DNA of 64,000 nt. It comes from Methyloprofundus sp. (GTDB lineage Bacteria; Pseudomonadota; Gammaproteobacteria; Methylococcales; Methylomonadaceae). Location: assembly GCA_016592635.1 (NCBI GenBank), contig AP023240.1:2893630-2957629 (forward strand). The letters are read 5' to 3'. This document shows, one piece after another, positions 7,793 through 17,216 of the stretch (position 1 is the first letter of the stretch; the number at the start of each line of letters is the position of its first letter). A program made the translations under genes and the position numbers. Under the pieces are notes generated by a model. That model was given only the letters and a program-made list of their open reading frames with translations. It was not told the origin of the DNA and did no database searches.

Positions 7793-9226
7793 CTAAAAAT
7801 CGAAATAAATAAACTTCTGCGTACTTCCGCCAAAGACATGCGCAGCCATTGCAATACTGGCATAAGCAGACCCTCTTACATAAAAAGGAACATTACGCCA
7901 TCCTTTGAAGCCTTTTAAAAACCAGCGCTCGAAAAGAGGTTCAAAGAAAACAAGCAACATGCTTATGAGCACAATCCCCTGCATATAAAGCCTAATTTCA
8001 GGAGGGACTCCTTCTTGCTGAAACCCCAACATGGCTCCACTAACAGCCCAAGCATCAGAAAAACTCTCCGCTCTAAAAAAAACCCATGTAAAACAGATTA
8101 ATATAAAGGTAAAGGGACGTGATAAAAGGCTAATAACTTTTTGTAAAATAAGCTTAGAGTTCAAATCAACTGTTAAATAAAACCATTTCAGTACCTTATG
8201 GCCAATAAGATAAGTCCCATGTAAAAAGCCCCAAAAAACAAAATTCCAACCAGCCCCATGCCATAAACCACCCAGTAACATAGTTAATAATAAATTTACC
8301 GAGGTTCTATTAGTGCTACAACGTGATCCTCCTAATGGAATAAAAAGATAATCTCTTAACCACCTAGACAGAGTCATATGCCATCGATGCCAAAACTCAC
8401 TGCAATTTTTACTGATATAGGGGTGTTTGAAATTACGTGGTAAACGAATACCAAACATTCGGCCTAATCCGACTGCCATTTCGCTATACCCTGAAAAATC
8501 AAAATATATTTGTAATGCAAACGCTAAAGTGGCAAGCCATGCCATTGTAAAATTTAGGCTCTCAGGCTGTGCGTATAAAGTTTCCACTATAGGCGCTAAG
8601 TTATCAGCAAATAATGCTTTTTTTATCAAACCTCCAGCAAATATGAAAGCACCCGCCCTTAAATCAATCCATTTTAAAGGATGTAAAACTTGTAACTGAT
8701 CAACTAACTCATTTGCTCTAGCAATAGGACCGGCAATAAACTGCGGAAAAAAACTAACATAAAGACACCACTGCCTAAAAGTAATTCTTTCATTCCACTG
8801 CCCTCTATACACATCAATCAGTGCACTCAGCATTTGAAAGGTAAAAAAGCTGATCCCTAGAGGCAGCGCCCAATCAACCCAAGATGGTAATGCTGGTACA
8901 CTCCCCCCTCCTAGTTCAAAATTAATCCATACCCAGGTTTCAAAAAATAAAACAGCATATTTAAAAGCTCCGAGTAACGCTAAATTGGCAATGACACCGA
9001 ATGTTAATAATATTTTACTTTTATGCTCAATCAGACGGCAATAAATATAATAATTTACCGCTAGCGAAACAATCAATAAAATTAAATAGATAGGCTTCCA
9101 GCTCGCATAAAAAATAAAGCTGGCAACTAATAAAACATTGGCACGCTGCACAGGTGTTTTACAATTACTATAAATTCCTAAAAGTGCAAACAAAAACAAA
9201 ATAAATGAACTACTGCTAAAAATCAT
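7793..9226 (-). CDS. MBOAT-family O-acyltransferase (AlgI-like)
   Basis: A 477-residue polytopic membrane protein of the AlgI/DltB group. It has the FWHRWHMTLSRWLRDYLFIPLGG block (residues 279-300) and the conserved histidine H323 in GGLWHGAGWNF. Such proteins move acetyl or other acyl groups across the inner membrane onto extracellular polysaccharide. It starts one base after the stop of an SGNH-type partner gene, the pairing seen with AlgI/AlgJ-X and similar systems, so the likely job is O-acylation of the exopolysaccharide made by this locus. Confidence 0.9.
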   Translation of the reverse strand: MIFSSSSFILFLFALLGIYSNCKTPVQRANVLLVASFIFYASWKPIYLILLIVSLAVNYYIYCRLIEHKSKILLTFGVIANLALLGAFKYAVLFFETWVWINFELGGGSVPALPSWVDWALPLGISFFTFQMLSALIDVYRGQWNERITFRQWCLYVSFFPQFIAGPIARANELVDQLQVLHPLKWIDLRAGAFIFAGGLIKKALFADNLAPIVETLYAQPESLNFTMAWLATLAFALQIYFDFSGYSEMAVGLGRMFGIRLPRNFKHPYISKNCSEFWHRWHMTLSRWLRDYLFIPLGGSRCSTNRTSVNLLLTMLLGGLWHGAGWNFVFWGFLHGTYLIGHKVLKWFYLTVDLNSKLILQKVISLLSRPFTFILICFTWVFFRAESFSDAWAVSGAMLGFQQEGVPPEIRLYMQGIVLISMLLVFFEPLFERWFLKGFKGWRNVPFYVRGSAYASIAMAAHVFGGSTQKFIYFDF

Positions 9227-9227
9227 C

Positions 9228-10220
9228 TTATTTACTTCCTACAATAATATTAGGCCATAACTGCAATAATTCTTGGCTCATTTTTTTAGAAAACCGCGTT
9301 GCTCCTTTTCTATTCAAGTGCCCTGCATTAGCAAACTCGGCAGGTACTTTTGTTTCTTGAGAACCAATATTCAATATGGGAATTCCTAGTGATAACAATT
9401 GCTCTTTTATCTTAATATATTGCTTGGCTCTCTTATGCTCGTCATCTAAAAATAATGTATCCCTATTTAGCAGAGGTGGGAAAAATACAGCGACTGCAAC
9501 ATTATTTCTTTTTAGCAATTTAACTAACTCCCAAAAATATAACTCCACCTGTTTTCCAGGTGGTTTGAGAGCTCCAGCTTCCTGTGCTAGAAGCTGTTGG
9601 TCATTTTGAAATTTGTCTCTTTCTCCAGGACGAAAACCATAGTTTATTTTAGCACTCCCACCCATTGGTTCGATTTCTTGGTATGTGGCCTTAATAAAGC
9701 GAACCAACTTTTCAGGCTCTCTTAACTCTTTTAAATGATCGCCATACCCTAATAGCCGAAAGTAAGTACTAAACAACTCTTTAAACTGATAGTTTTGTAA
9801 TAACGTCTCTCGATTATCAATAAAAACACCATAACCTAAAGAGTCACCAAACTGAAAAATACTTTCATCTAAGCCTAAAAGAACCGTATTTACTTTGCCT
9901 TCCCTAAAAACTCCTTGTTCTTCCAGCCTTGAAACAACGCCATACAAAATCTGTGCATTGGCTCCAGGAACACCAAGATTAAAAGTATTTAACCCCGTTG
10001 TTTCTTTTATTAAAAAGGAATCAAAGCCATTATCTGTTCGACTATTCCCAACCAAAAGGAGACTAACAGGTAACTCATTCAAAGCATTTAACTTATCCAT
10101 TAGTCGCCCTGCGGCAAAAATTGAGCGATACCTCGTTAAAAAATTATCTGTGTGTAAATAAAGCTCACATATCAATAATAACAAAACAGCAAATAGAGCC
10201 CCCGAGCCTTTTCTGCTCAT
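9228..10220 (-). CDS. SGNH/AlgJ-like periplasmic protein, partner of the MBOAT protein
   Basis: A 330-residue protein with one N-terminal membrane anchor (about residues 8-24) and a periplasmic domain. VGNSRTDNGFD around S60 looks like the SGNH nucleophile block, and H301 in AGHLNRKGA the C-terminal histidine block. The aspartate usually close before that histidine is not evident, so activity is uncertain. In AlgJ/AlgX-type pairs this protein completes transfer of the acyl group delivered by the MBOAT partner. It overlaps the upstream ligase gene by four bases and is followed one base later by the MBOAT gene. Confidence 0.65.
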   Translation of the reverse strand: MSRKGSGALFAVLLLLICELYLHTDNFLTRYRSIFAAGRLMDKLNALNELPVSLLLVGNSRTDNGFDSFLIKETTGLNTFNLGVPGANAQILYGVVSRLEEQGVFREGKVNTVLLGLDESIFQFGDSLGYGVFIDNRETLLQNYQFKELFSTYFRLLGYGDHLKELREPEKLVRFIKATYQEIEPMGGSAKINYGFRPGERDKFQNDQQLLAQEAGALKPPGKQVELYFWELVKLLKRNNVAVAVFFPPLLNRDTLFLDDEHKRAKQYIKIKEQLLSLGIPILNIGSQETKVPAEFANAGHLNRKGATRFSKKMSQELLQLWPNIIVGSK

Positions 10221-11548
10221 ACACCCGCCCTGTTACGACGATCAGTATCTAAGTTATTCTTTAACTTATGCTCATCTCCATCCAATACGCTATCATTTGG
10301 CGAATTTAAATTATTTTTTTCATGCTGAATGAGTAACCCTTTACAAATAACAACAATCGCAATTAAATGATAATAAAGATCAAAATATGCAAGTCCCAAA
10401 AAAGCTCCCGATGCAGCATACCCTAATAAACTAACCTGAATCATAGCCGCTAAATCTGACATCCATTTCGTTTCATCAGATTTTTTTGCCTCTTTTATAA
10501 TTTTTCCACATGACCGTAAAGAAACAAACCCTAATAATAAAAATAGTGTTAGCCCAAAAAAACCATGCTCACCCAAGACTTCAAAATATACACTATGCGC
10601 ATCATGCACGTTATGTGCTATCGGCGCATACAAGAAAAAAGTCGAGGTTTGGAAGCACTCAAACCCTCCTCCTAATATATTAACCTTTGCTAAATTGAAT
10701 GCCATCCACCAAGCATTAATTCGCCCCATAGCTGAGCCATCCTGCTCATAAGTTTCAATTGTCCCCATTCTCAAATGCCATGATTCAGGCATAAAGCTAT
10801 ATATCATGGGAAGTAAAACCAGCATAAACAAAATCATCGGCAGCCTATTTCTGCTCTTAAGAACTAAAAATAACCCCATAAAGGAAACCCCAACTAACGC
10901 TCCACGTGATTGCGTACCAATAACAGCAATCACGCATAGCCACATTGTAAGCAGCAAACCTCTACGTAGCATGGCATTCTCAGTAGTTAGCTGCAAATAC
11001 CTAATTAACGGTATGGTCATAATAAGTGCTAAACCAATTTCATTATTTCCATAAATAAATGTTCCACTAGGTCCATAAACAGCATAAGCCCCACCGGTCA
11101 TAAGCGTAAAGATACCACCTTTAAACCCATAAAAGCCAAGTGACAATGCGATAACCCAAATCATGGCTTGCACACGCCATTTATCTTGCATCACCATGAT
11201 AGTAATAAACGTTATCAATTGAATCTTCCAAACTTTATCCCACTGCACCCAAGCCAAAGCAGGAAACATAGAGTTTACTGTACTCAAAAACATCCAAGCT
11301 ATAAAGATAACTAAAATAGTTAATTCAGCACTCCAAGGAATCTTTCTAGCTTCCTTCGAAACAAACAAAGCGGCAATAATAGCAATTGCTGTAAGCTGAG
11401 AAAAAGGAAAATCATGCGCAAACCCCCATGATAATTTATGTGGATTCATGTAGGCCAACCAGCCCCATAATAAAATACCAATTTGGGGGCGTTTCAAAAC
11501 GAAAGGAAGCGTACCAAAAACAACAAGTGTTACAAATATATCTCTCAT
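10217..11548 (-). CDS. O-antigen-ligase-like protein of exosortase A systems
   Basis: A 443-residue membrane protein with about ten hydrophobic segments. The N-terminus (MRDIFVTLVVFGTLPFVLK, then WGWLAYMNPHKLSWGFA) is characteristic of the putative O-glycosylation ligase associated with exosortase A (family TIGR03097, from memory). The Wzy/WaaL-type periplasmic loop includes GGGFECFQ and HNVHDAHSVYFEVLGEHG. It probably polymerises the polysaccharide or transfers it onto an acceptor, perhaps PEP-CTERM proteins; which is not established. Four-base overlaps on both sides show tight coupling. Confidence 0.88.
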   Translation of the reverse strand: MRDIFVTLVVFGTLPFVLKRPQIGILLWGWLAYMNPHKLSWGFAHDFPFSQLTAIAIIAALFVSKEARKIPWSAELTILVIFIAWMFLSTVNSMFPALAWVQWDKVWKIQLITFITIMVMQDKWRVQAMIWVIALSLGFYGFKGGIFTLMTGGAYAVYGPSGTFIYGNNEIGLALIMTIPLIRYLQLTTENAMLRRGLLLTMWLCVIAVIGTQSRGALVGVSFMGLFLVLKSRNRLPMILFMLVLLPMIYSFMPESWHLRMGTIETYEQDGSAMGRINAWWMAFNLAKVNILGGGFECFQTSTFFLYAPIAHNVHDAHSVYFEVLGEHGFFGLTLFLLLGFVSLRSCGKIIKEAKKSDETKWMSDLAAMIQVSLLGYAASGAFLGLAYFDLYYHLIAIVVICKGLLIQHEKNNLNSPNDSVLDGDEHKLKNNLDTDRRNRAGV

Positions 11549-12348
11549 GTTTCTAGTAATTTTTTGAATTTCAATTGCAACTCATCGCATAGAACACGAA
11601 CGCGCGGGTCAATCTCTGGATTTTTTCTTCTATTAATAGAACTAGAAAAAATATCTTTTATCATACGAGGCTGAAATTGAATACCAATAAAGTCACATAT
11701 TTTACCAACCTGAATCTCAGGCTGATTAACTAGCTCTTCATAAGAAATCAATAAAACTTGTTTATTATTCTCAAATTTCTGGTCAAAGAATAAAATATTA
11801 CGAAAATACCATTGCATGGCAGAAGCTGATTTATCCCCCATACCTGGCTCAACTAGTTCAATAAGCTCACTACGTGTTTTATCAGTCATTCCTTGTCCTA
11901 ACCACTCACTACCATTATCCCTAAAAATCCTGAGTACCTGTTTTTCCATATTGCCAAATGACTTCAACATAGACGCAACTACGTCATTGTAGTCGCGAAC
12001 AATCCAAATAGTTTTTGCTGGTTGAAAACTGGACATCAGACTTTCTAAATTTTGCAACTCACATAAGGACTTAATAACAAATTTAGGTGCTATAGAGCGA
12101 TTACTAAGCTTTCGAATAACTGCTTCCTCACGCATTTGGTAGTTATCAAATGCTCGAGAATCACGCTCATGATAAACATCTGTTTCACAGCTTTTTTCTA
12201 AGATATCCATTAGCATATTAGTTCCAGAACGCTGCATACCTGCTACAAACACTCTTTCTTGTTTAATATGTTTAGAGTTAGTAAGTAATAAAAAATATTT
12301 TACTTGTAGAAAAATAACTCTTTTTAATTTATTGATTAAATTTTTCAT
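11545..12348 (-). CDS. PAPS-dependent sulfotransferase family protein
   Basis: About 267 residues. The PAPS 5'-phosphosulfate loop is GMQRSGTNML near residues 37-46 and the 3'-phosphate motif is WIVRDYNDVVASML. The ATG at 12348 is preferred, with AGGG about 7 bases upstream; a TTG at 12363 is also possible. Set in an exopolysaccharide locus and overlapping the ligase gene by four bases, it is expected to sulfate the polysaccharide or its lipid precursor. No PAPS-synthesis gene is nearby. Some family members act on peptides or lipids, so the acceptor is open. Confidence 0.82.
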   Translation of the reverse strand: MKNLINKLKRVIFLQVKYFLLLTNSKHIKQERVFVAGMQRSGTNMLMDILEKSCETDVYHERDSRAFDNYQMREEAVIRKLSNRSIAPKFVIKSLCELQNLESLMSSFQPAKTIWIVRDYNDVVASMLKSFGNMEKQVLRIFRDNGSEWLGQGMTDKTRSELIELVEPGMGDKSASAMQWYFRNILFFDQKFENNKQVLLISYEELVNQPEIQVGKICDFIGIQFQPRMIKDIFSSSINRRKNPEIDPRVRVLCDELQLKFKKLLET

Positions 12349-12411
12349 TAAAGCCCTATTCAATGAGTATTTACCTAAATTAGGTTATCACTCCAATATT
12401 TATTAGTGAAG

Positions 12412-12481
12412 ATCAAATCAACTATAAGCTAAAAGCTCCATAGTTTGACTGACGGCTAAAAGCATAAATTGACTGAAGTCC
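12412..12481. repeat. Degenerate copy of IS200-element end
   Basis: This stretch parallels the low-coordinate flank of the IS200-type element. It shares TCAAATCAAC, then 14 identical bases (TCCATAGTTTGACT), then GGCTAAAAGCATAAATTGACT matching the element's GACTAAAAGCAGAAACTGACT with a few changes. Most mini-hairpins are reduced or lost. It looks like an old solo end or a decayed insertion. Confidence 0.6.
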
Positions 12482-12644
12482 ATTATACTTCACTCGGGCA
12501 TGGGGACTGGATTTATAGACTTGCTAATTTTGACCAAAGAACAAGGCACTATAACGGGTGCGTAACTAATCGCTTATATATAACTGTGCAAAGTATATAA
12601 ATTTACCTGATTACCCATACCCCTCAGCCATATTCAAGGACGCT

Positions 12645-12722
12645 CGTCATTTCTGCATGCTTTTAGCAGGAATCTATAGGCCTGAGCAACAGATTCCTGG
12701 CAAAAAGACTTCGGGAATGACG
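12645..12722. repeat. Palindromic REP-like repeat
   Basis: A nested inverted repeat: outer arms CGTCATT (12645-12651) and AATGACG (12716-12722), inner arms CAGGAATCT (12667-12675) and AGATTCCTG (12691-12699). The CGTCATTCCCG/GGAATC style is that of dispersed intergenic palindromes in many proteobacteria. Confidence 0.65.
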
Positions 12723-12831
12723 AAGTTGGTTTTTTATAAGATTCTGATATTAATATTTTTTTTCAAAATGGCTGAGCCTTGTACGTAATCAGGAAGATTT
12801 AAGAACTAGCAACGTATAGCCGATTATTTAC

Positions 12832-13998
12832 TTAATCATTCCCAAATAAATCACGCGTATAAACTTTATCTATCACATCGCTGATATCTTCAGACAGTCG
12901 ATTGGCCACGATAATATCTGACATTTGCTTAAATTTATTAAGATCATTAACTACTTTGGAGTTAAAAAATGTTGCTTCTTGCAGAACGGGTTCATAAATT
13001 ACCACTTCTATTCCTTTAGCTTTTATACGCTTCATAATACCTTGGATAGAAGATGCCCGAAAGTTGTCAGAGCCACTTTTCATGATAAGGCGATAAATAC
13101 CCACTATTTTTGGGTTTCTCTTAATAAGTGAGTCTGCTATAAAATCTTTACGAGTACTATTAGCATCAACAATTGCCCCAATCAAACTATTAGGCACTTC
13201 TTTATAATTTGCTCGAAGTTGTTTAGTATCTTTAGGCAAACAATACCCCCCATAACCAAAAGAAGGATTATTGTAGTGATTACCAATACGGGGGTCGAGC
13301 CCTACCCCTTGAATAATCTGTTTAGTATTTAATCCATGTGTTTCTGCATAACTATCAAGCTCATTAAAATAAGATACTCGCATTGCTAAATAGGTGTTAG
13401 AAAACAATTTAACAGCTTCAGCTTCAGTTGCTCCCATATAAAGTATAGGAATATCTTTTTTAAGTGCCCCTTCAACTAATAAGCTAGCAAATTTCTCTGC
13501 TCGTAATGAACTCTCACCAATAATAATTCGTGATGGGTAAAGGTTATCATATAGCGCACGACCTTCTCTTAAAAATTCAGGAGAAAAAATGATATTAGCA
13601 CATCCTAATTCATCACTGATTCGTTCAGTATATCCAACGGGGACAGTTGATTTGATAATCATCACCGCATCAGGGTTAATGGCCATTACATCTTTAATAA
13701 CGGCTTCAACAGATCCTACATTAAAGTAATTGGTTTCTGTATCGTAGTCAGTGGGTGTGGCAATTATAATAAAATCTGCATTTTCATAAGCTTGCATTTT
13801 ATCTAGTGTTGCAGTGAAATTAAGTTTTTTATTTTTTAAATAATCTTCAATTTCTGTATCAACAATGGGGGATTGCTTTGCATTAAGTAAATCAACTTTT
13901 TCCGAAATGACATCTAATGCTACAACTTCATTATTCTGTGCAAGTAGCATTGCATTTGACAGGCCCACATACCCTATTCCAACTATCGTTATTTTCAT
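12832..13998 (-). CDS. ugd: UDP-glucose 6-dehydrogenase
   Basis: A 388-residue dehydrogenase oxidising UDP-glucose to UDP-glucuronate with two NAD+. The NAD site is [16 protein letters not shown] at residues 6-21. The catalytic cysteine is in [14 protein letters not shown] near residue 255. The length and C-terminus fit the short Ugd form of enteric and streptococcal capsule loci. Its product feeds the UDP-glucuronate 4-epimerase encoded about 11 kb upstream in the same locus. Gene-free gaps lie on both sides, so it may have its own promoter. Confidence 0.92.
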   Translation of the reverse strand: MKITIVGIGYVGLSNAMLLAQNNEVVALDVISEKVDLLNAKQSPIVDTEIEDYLKNKKLNFTATLDKMQAYENADFIIIATPTDYDTETNYFNVGSVEAVIKDVMAINPDAVMIIKSTVPVGYTERISDELGCANIIFSPEFLREGRALYDNLYPSRIIIGESSLRAEKFASLLVEGALKKDIPILYMGATEAEAVKLFSNTYLAMRVSYFNELDSYAETHGLNTKQIIQGVGLDPRIGNHYNNPSFGYGGYCLPKDTKQLRANYKEVPNSLIGAIVDANSTRKDFIADSLIKRNPKIVGIYRLIMKSGSDNFRASSIQGIMKRIKAKGIEVVIYEPVLQEATFFNSKVVNDLNKFKQMSDIIVANRLSEDISDVIDKVYTRDLFGND

Positions 13999-14142
13999 TT
14001 TTTTCCGTTTATATCTATGCTTCTGCTGTAAAATTATATTTAAATTTGATTAAAAGGCGCGACAGCTTCAATCGTCATCCTTACACCTTAAACTAAGGCA
14101 TCATATAAAATCACGGATGGGGAAGTTATAATTAACTTTCTT

Positions 14143-15945
14143 TTAAATATCCTTCCCTTGAAACCACAATTCCAGCATCATCAAGATCCAAATTAATTCA
14201 CCATAATAAGCCGCATGCACACTTTGGTGCATTTTAATGGCGTGATCAAGAAATTCTTCTTTAAAGTAGGGGCGCTTTTTCAAGCTATCAATACTACTAT
14301 AAGCCAATTCTTTTAAAGGTTGATAACTTTTTAACCAAACGCCAAATGGCAGCCCAAAACCATGTTTAGGCTTATTAATAATCTTTTCAGGTAGAAAACC
14401 AGCCATCGCTTGTTTATAAAATTTACGTAACTTTTTAGCCTGCAACTTTTCTGTTGATGGAATCTGACATGATAAATCTAAAATGCTCTGGCTTAATAAT
14501 GGATATCTAACAGATACCCCTGCCATTTCACACATTTTATTCACTTTCACCAAGTCATTATCATGTAAAGTGGTTTTCCAATCCATATATAACATACGGT
14601 TCAGTGTACTAGCTTGCTTAGGTCGGTGATAACACTCTCTCAATAAATCTAGTGGCCTTTCTGAGTCTATCTGCTGCAGAAATTCATCTTGAAAGATTTC
14701 CGAACCAACATGACGATGCAAAAAATTATAATCCTGCAAACGATCAGGTAATGGTATTTTTGCCTGATCAACATACCTCTTCGCCTTAAAAAATAATTTT
14801 TGTTTAGCGAGTAAGCTGGGCAAATGGTTGAGCACGCCATCTAAAGCATGCTGAATACTCCCAGGGGCTTGTTGATAATATTCGAACACAAGCTGTTGAG
14901 CATAGCGCTCATTACCCGCAAAAATCTCATCGCCACCATCTCCACCCAATATAACGCTAATACCATTGTCTTTTGCCATTTTTGCACAATAATAAGCCGC
15001 TAATGCAGATGAGTTACCAAAAGGTTCATCATAGTAAGCCGCTATACTAGGAATTGCTTTAACCGTATCCTCTGGAGTCAAATAATATTCATGCTGCTGG
15101 GTATTAAAGTGTTTGACAGCAATGTTAGCATATTCAATTTCATCGTAACCTTCAACAGGAAAACCCATTGAAAAAGTTTGGGCTTTATCTGGGTAAACTT
15201 GCGCTAATGCCCCTGCGACACTAGAACTGTCAAGTCCGCCACTTAAAAAAGCGCCTGTGGTCATTTCATTATCTGCCAACTGTGCAACAGATTCAACTAA
15301 TCTCTGCTGCAATTCTTTACCCGCTTCTGCGACAGAAACAGACATTTTTTCTTTAAATTCTGGTACCCAGTAATTCTTTATTTGTACTTTGCCATCTTGA
15401 TAAATAAGTACTTGCCCACCTTCCAACTTATTAACGTTCTGATAAATAGTATGCGGACTCGGGCAGTGATGATAATACACATAGTCATATATTGATTGCG
15501 CCGAAATGTCAGTTTTTACTTCCGGGTGAGCAATAATACTATCAGCACTATTTCCAAAAATAAGCCCTTTATTTGTTACGGCATAATACAGCTGAGTTAA
15601 ACCAATTGGATCAGTTGCCAAAAGTAATTTTTTCTGGCGAGGCTCAATAATAACTAAAGCTTGTTCAATAGGGTTTAATTCTAAAAAGTCCTCTCCCTTT
15701 AACAAGTAATTGTCTATTATCTTATCCACAGGCATAGTCAATTCAGTATTACCCGCATTAATTAGCAATACATCTTGCTGAAGATATTTTTTTTGTTGAT
15801 TTGCAGCAACAGCGTAAAATTCAGAACTGTCAATACTAACACCCTTTTGTGTATATGCAGGTGCTTGAGCAATATGGCTTTGTAGCAACCTCTCGGCATC
15901 CTTAGCTTTTATTAATGTTTCAACCCAACCCGCTAATAATGTCAT
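14143..15945 (-). CDS. Asparagine-synthetase-like protein without glutaminase cysteine
   Basis: A 600-residue AsnB homologue. The C-terminal ATP-PPi synthetase domain looks intact, with SGGLDSSS at residues 235-242 and LGGDGGDEIFAGN. The N-terminus begins MTLLAGW instead of MCGI, so the cysteine nucleophile is missing and the glutaminase half cannot use glutamine in the normal way. It would need free ammonia or would activate a carboxylate for another amine, as lasso-peptide cyclases and beta-lactam synthetases do. In this locus it more likely amidates or cross-links a uronic acid unit. It follows the GT4 gene after 44 bases. Confidence 0.8.
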   Translation of the reverse strand: MTLLAGWVETLIKAKDAERLLQSHIAQAPAYTQKGVSIDSSEFYAVAANQQKKYLQQDVLLINAGNTELTMPVDKIIDNYLLKGEDFLELNPIEQALVIIEPRQKKLLLATDPIGLTQLYYAVTNKGLIFGNSADSIIAHPEVKTDISAQSIYDYVYYHHCPSPHTIYQNVNKLEGGQVLIYQDGKVQIKNYWVPEFKEKMSVSVAEAGKELQQRLVESVAQLADNEMTTGAFLSGGLDSSSVAGALAQVYPDKAQTFSMGFPVEGYDEIEYANIAVKHFNTQQHEYYLTPEDTVKAIPSIAAYYDEPFGNSSALAAYYCAKMAKDNGISVILGGDGGDEIFAGNERYAQQLVFEYYQQAPGSIQHALDGVLNHLPSLLAKQKLFFKAKRYVDQAKIPLPDRLQDYNFLHRHVGSEIFQDEFLQQIDSERPLDLLRECYHRPKQASTLNRMLYMDWKTTLHDNDLVKVNKMCEMAGVSVRYPLLSQSILDLSCQIPSTEKLQAKKLRKFYKQAMAGFLPEKIINKPKHGFGLPFGVWLKSYQPLKELAYSSIDSLKKRPYFKEEFLDHAIKMHQSVHAAYYGELIWILMMLELWFQGKDI

Positions 15946-15989
15946 TATCTATCCTTTATTTTTTCTTAGTATTCTAGTAATGCAAACCT

Positions 15990-17180
15990 TTAAGCAACCA
16001 GTTTTTTAAATTCACCAACCAAAATTTCCACTCGTGTATCCCATGCATTATTTCGAGCATAAGCAATAATATTTTCTTTATCCCAAGTCTGCTCTAAGCT
16101 CTGAAATAATGCATTAACGAGTGCTTGCTTGTCATCAAACGGCACGATGATACCTAAGTCATCATTATTCACTACTTCTCTATTTCCACCCACATCTGTC
16201 GTCACAACTGGAAGCCCACATGCCATTGCTTCTAAAAACACATTTGCCCAACCTTCATTTGCTGTTGACAAAGCAAATATATCCGCTGTAGATAAAGGTT
16301 TTTTAAGTTGCTCTGAACTTAATGCTCCTAAAAACTGCACATGCTTCTCAAGCTCTAAAGTTTTAACCTGTTGCTCTAGTTGATTTCTTATATTGCCTTC
16401 AGGGCTATCACCTCCAATAATCAAATAGATCAAGTCAGGGTATTTCTTAATTAACTCAGGTAATGCCTCTATTACTCGATGAAACCCTTTCCTCTCAACT
16501 AAAGCGCCAACCGAAACCAAAACTTTAGCATTAACCGAAATATTTAACTCTGCTCTTTCCTGCCGCTTATCCAAAGCATAAAATTTATTAATATCAACAC
16601 CATTCCCCACCACACGAATTTTATCAGAACTTGCGCCTAAACTTACCACATGTTGTTTGAGCGAGTCTGCTACAGAAAAAATACGTGTAGCACAATTTAT
16701 AGCCTTTAGCATCCTTATTTTGCGCCCTTGAATTTTCGATAAAGGCACTTCCGTACCACGTAAAGTCATGGTAACAGGCACCTTAAACCACTTTCCGAGT
16801 ATAGTTGCCGCATAGCCATCAGGATAAGCAAAATGAGCATCAATAATATTGAATTCTTTTTTTAGCTTAACAAGTGTTGTAAAACTTCCCAAAGCCATCA
16901 AAAAACCATCCCAAGATTTAAATAAACCAGGAATTGATAAAAACCGTGGAAAATATACCTGCACACCTTGTTGGATCTCGAACTTATCGGGCTGTGGTCT
17001 AAAATTAGGCTTCCAATAACGAATAATACCTTGAAGAGGAAACCAAGGCACAGGCGATACCACAACAATAGGTAACTGTTGCCCAACACGAAACATTCTT
17101 TCTCTAATAAAGACACCTGCATTAGGGCGTTTATTACTCGGAAACAAAGTGCAATATACGAGTAGTTTAGGTTGATTCAT
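15990..17180 (-). CDS. GT4-family glycosyltransferase
   Basis: A 396-residue GT-B glycosyltransferase. The N-terminal domain starts KLLVYCTLFPSNKRPNAGVFIRER. The donor-binding half has VGALVERKGFHRVIEAL and the family-4 signature EGWANVFLEAMACGLPVVTTDVGGN. It would add a sugar from a nucleotide donor to the lipid-linked repeat at the cytoplasmic face. The sugar cannot be told from sequence. It lies between the TIGR04063-type glycosyltransferase and the asparagine-synthetase-like gene. Confidence 0.87.
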   Translation of the reverse strand: MNQPKLLVYCTLFPSNKRPNAGVFIRERMFRVGQQLPIVVVSPVPWFPLQGIIRYWKPNFRPQPDKFEIQQGVQVYFPRFLSIPGLFKSWDGFLMALGSFTTLVKLKKEFNIIDAHFAYPDGYAATILGKWFKVPVTMTLRGTEVPLSKIQGRKIRMLKAINCATRIFSVADSLKQHVVSLGASSDKIRVVGNGVDINKFYALDKRQERAELNISVNAKVLVSVGALVERKGFHRVIEALPELIKKYPDLIYLIIGGDSPEGNIRNQLEQQVKTLELEKHVQFLGALSSEQLKKPLSTADIFALSTANEGWANVFLEAMACGLPVVTTDVGGNREVVNNDDLGIIVPFDDKQALVNALFQSLEQTWDKENIIAYARNNAWDTRVEILVGEFKKLVA

Positions 17181-17216
17181 AATCTCTCAATGGGTAAAGA
17201 ATCTATTTTGGATAGT

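Larger units (their letters stand above)
12349..12831. other. Gene-free interruption of the exopolysaccharide locus
   Basis: About 480 bases without a credible gene separate the sulfotransferase from ugd, the largest gap in an otherwise tightly packed locus. It holds a decayed relative of the IS200-element hairpin end (about 12412-12481) and a large palindromic REP-like repeat (12645-12722). The content suggests a past insertion or gene loss. A promoter for the downstream five genes may lie here but could not be pinpointed. Confidence 0.6.
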
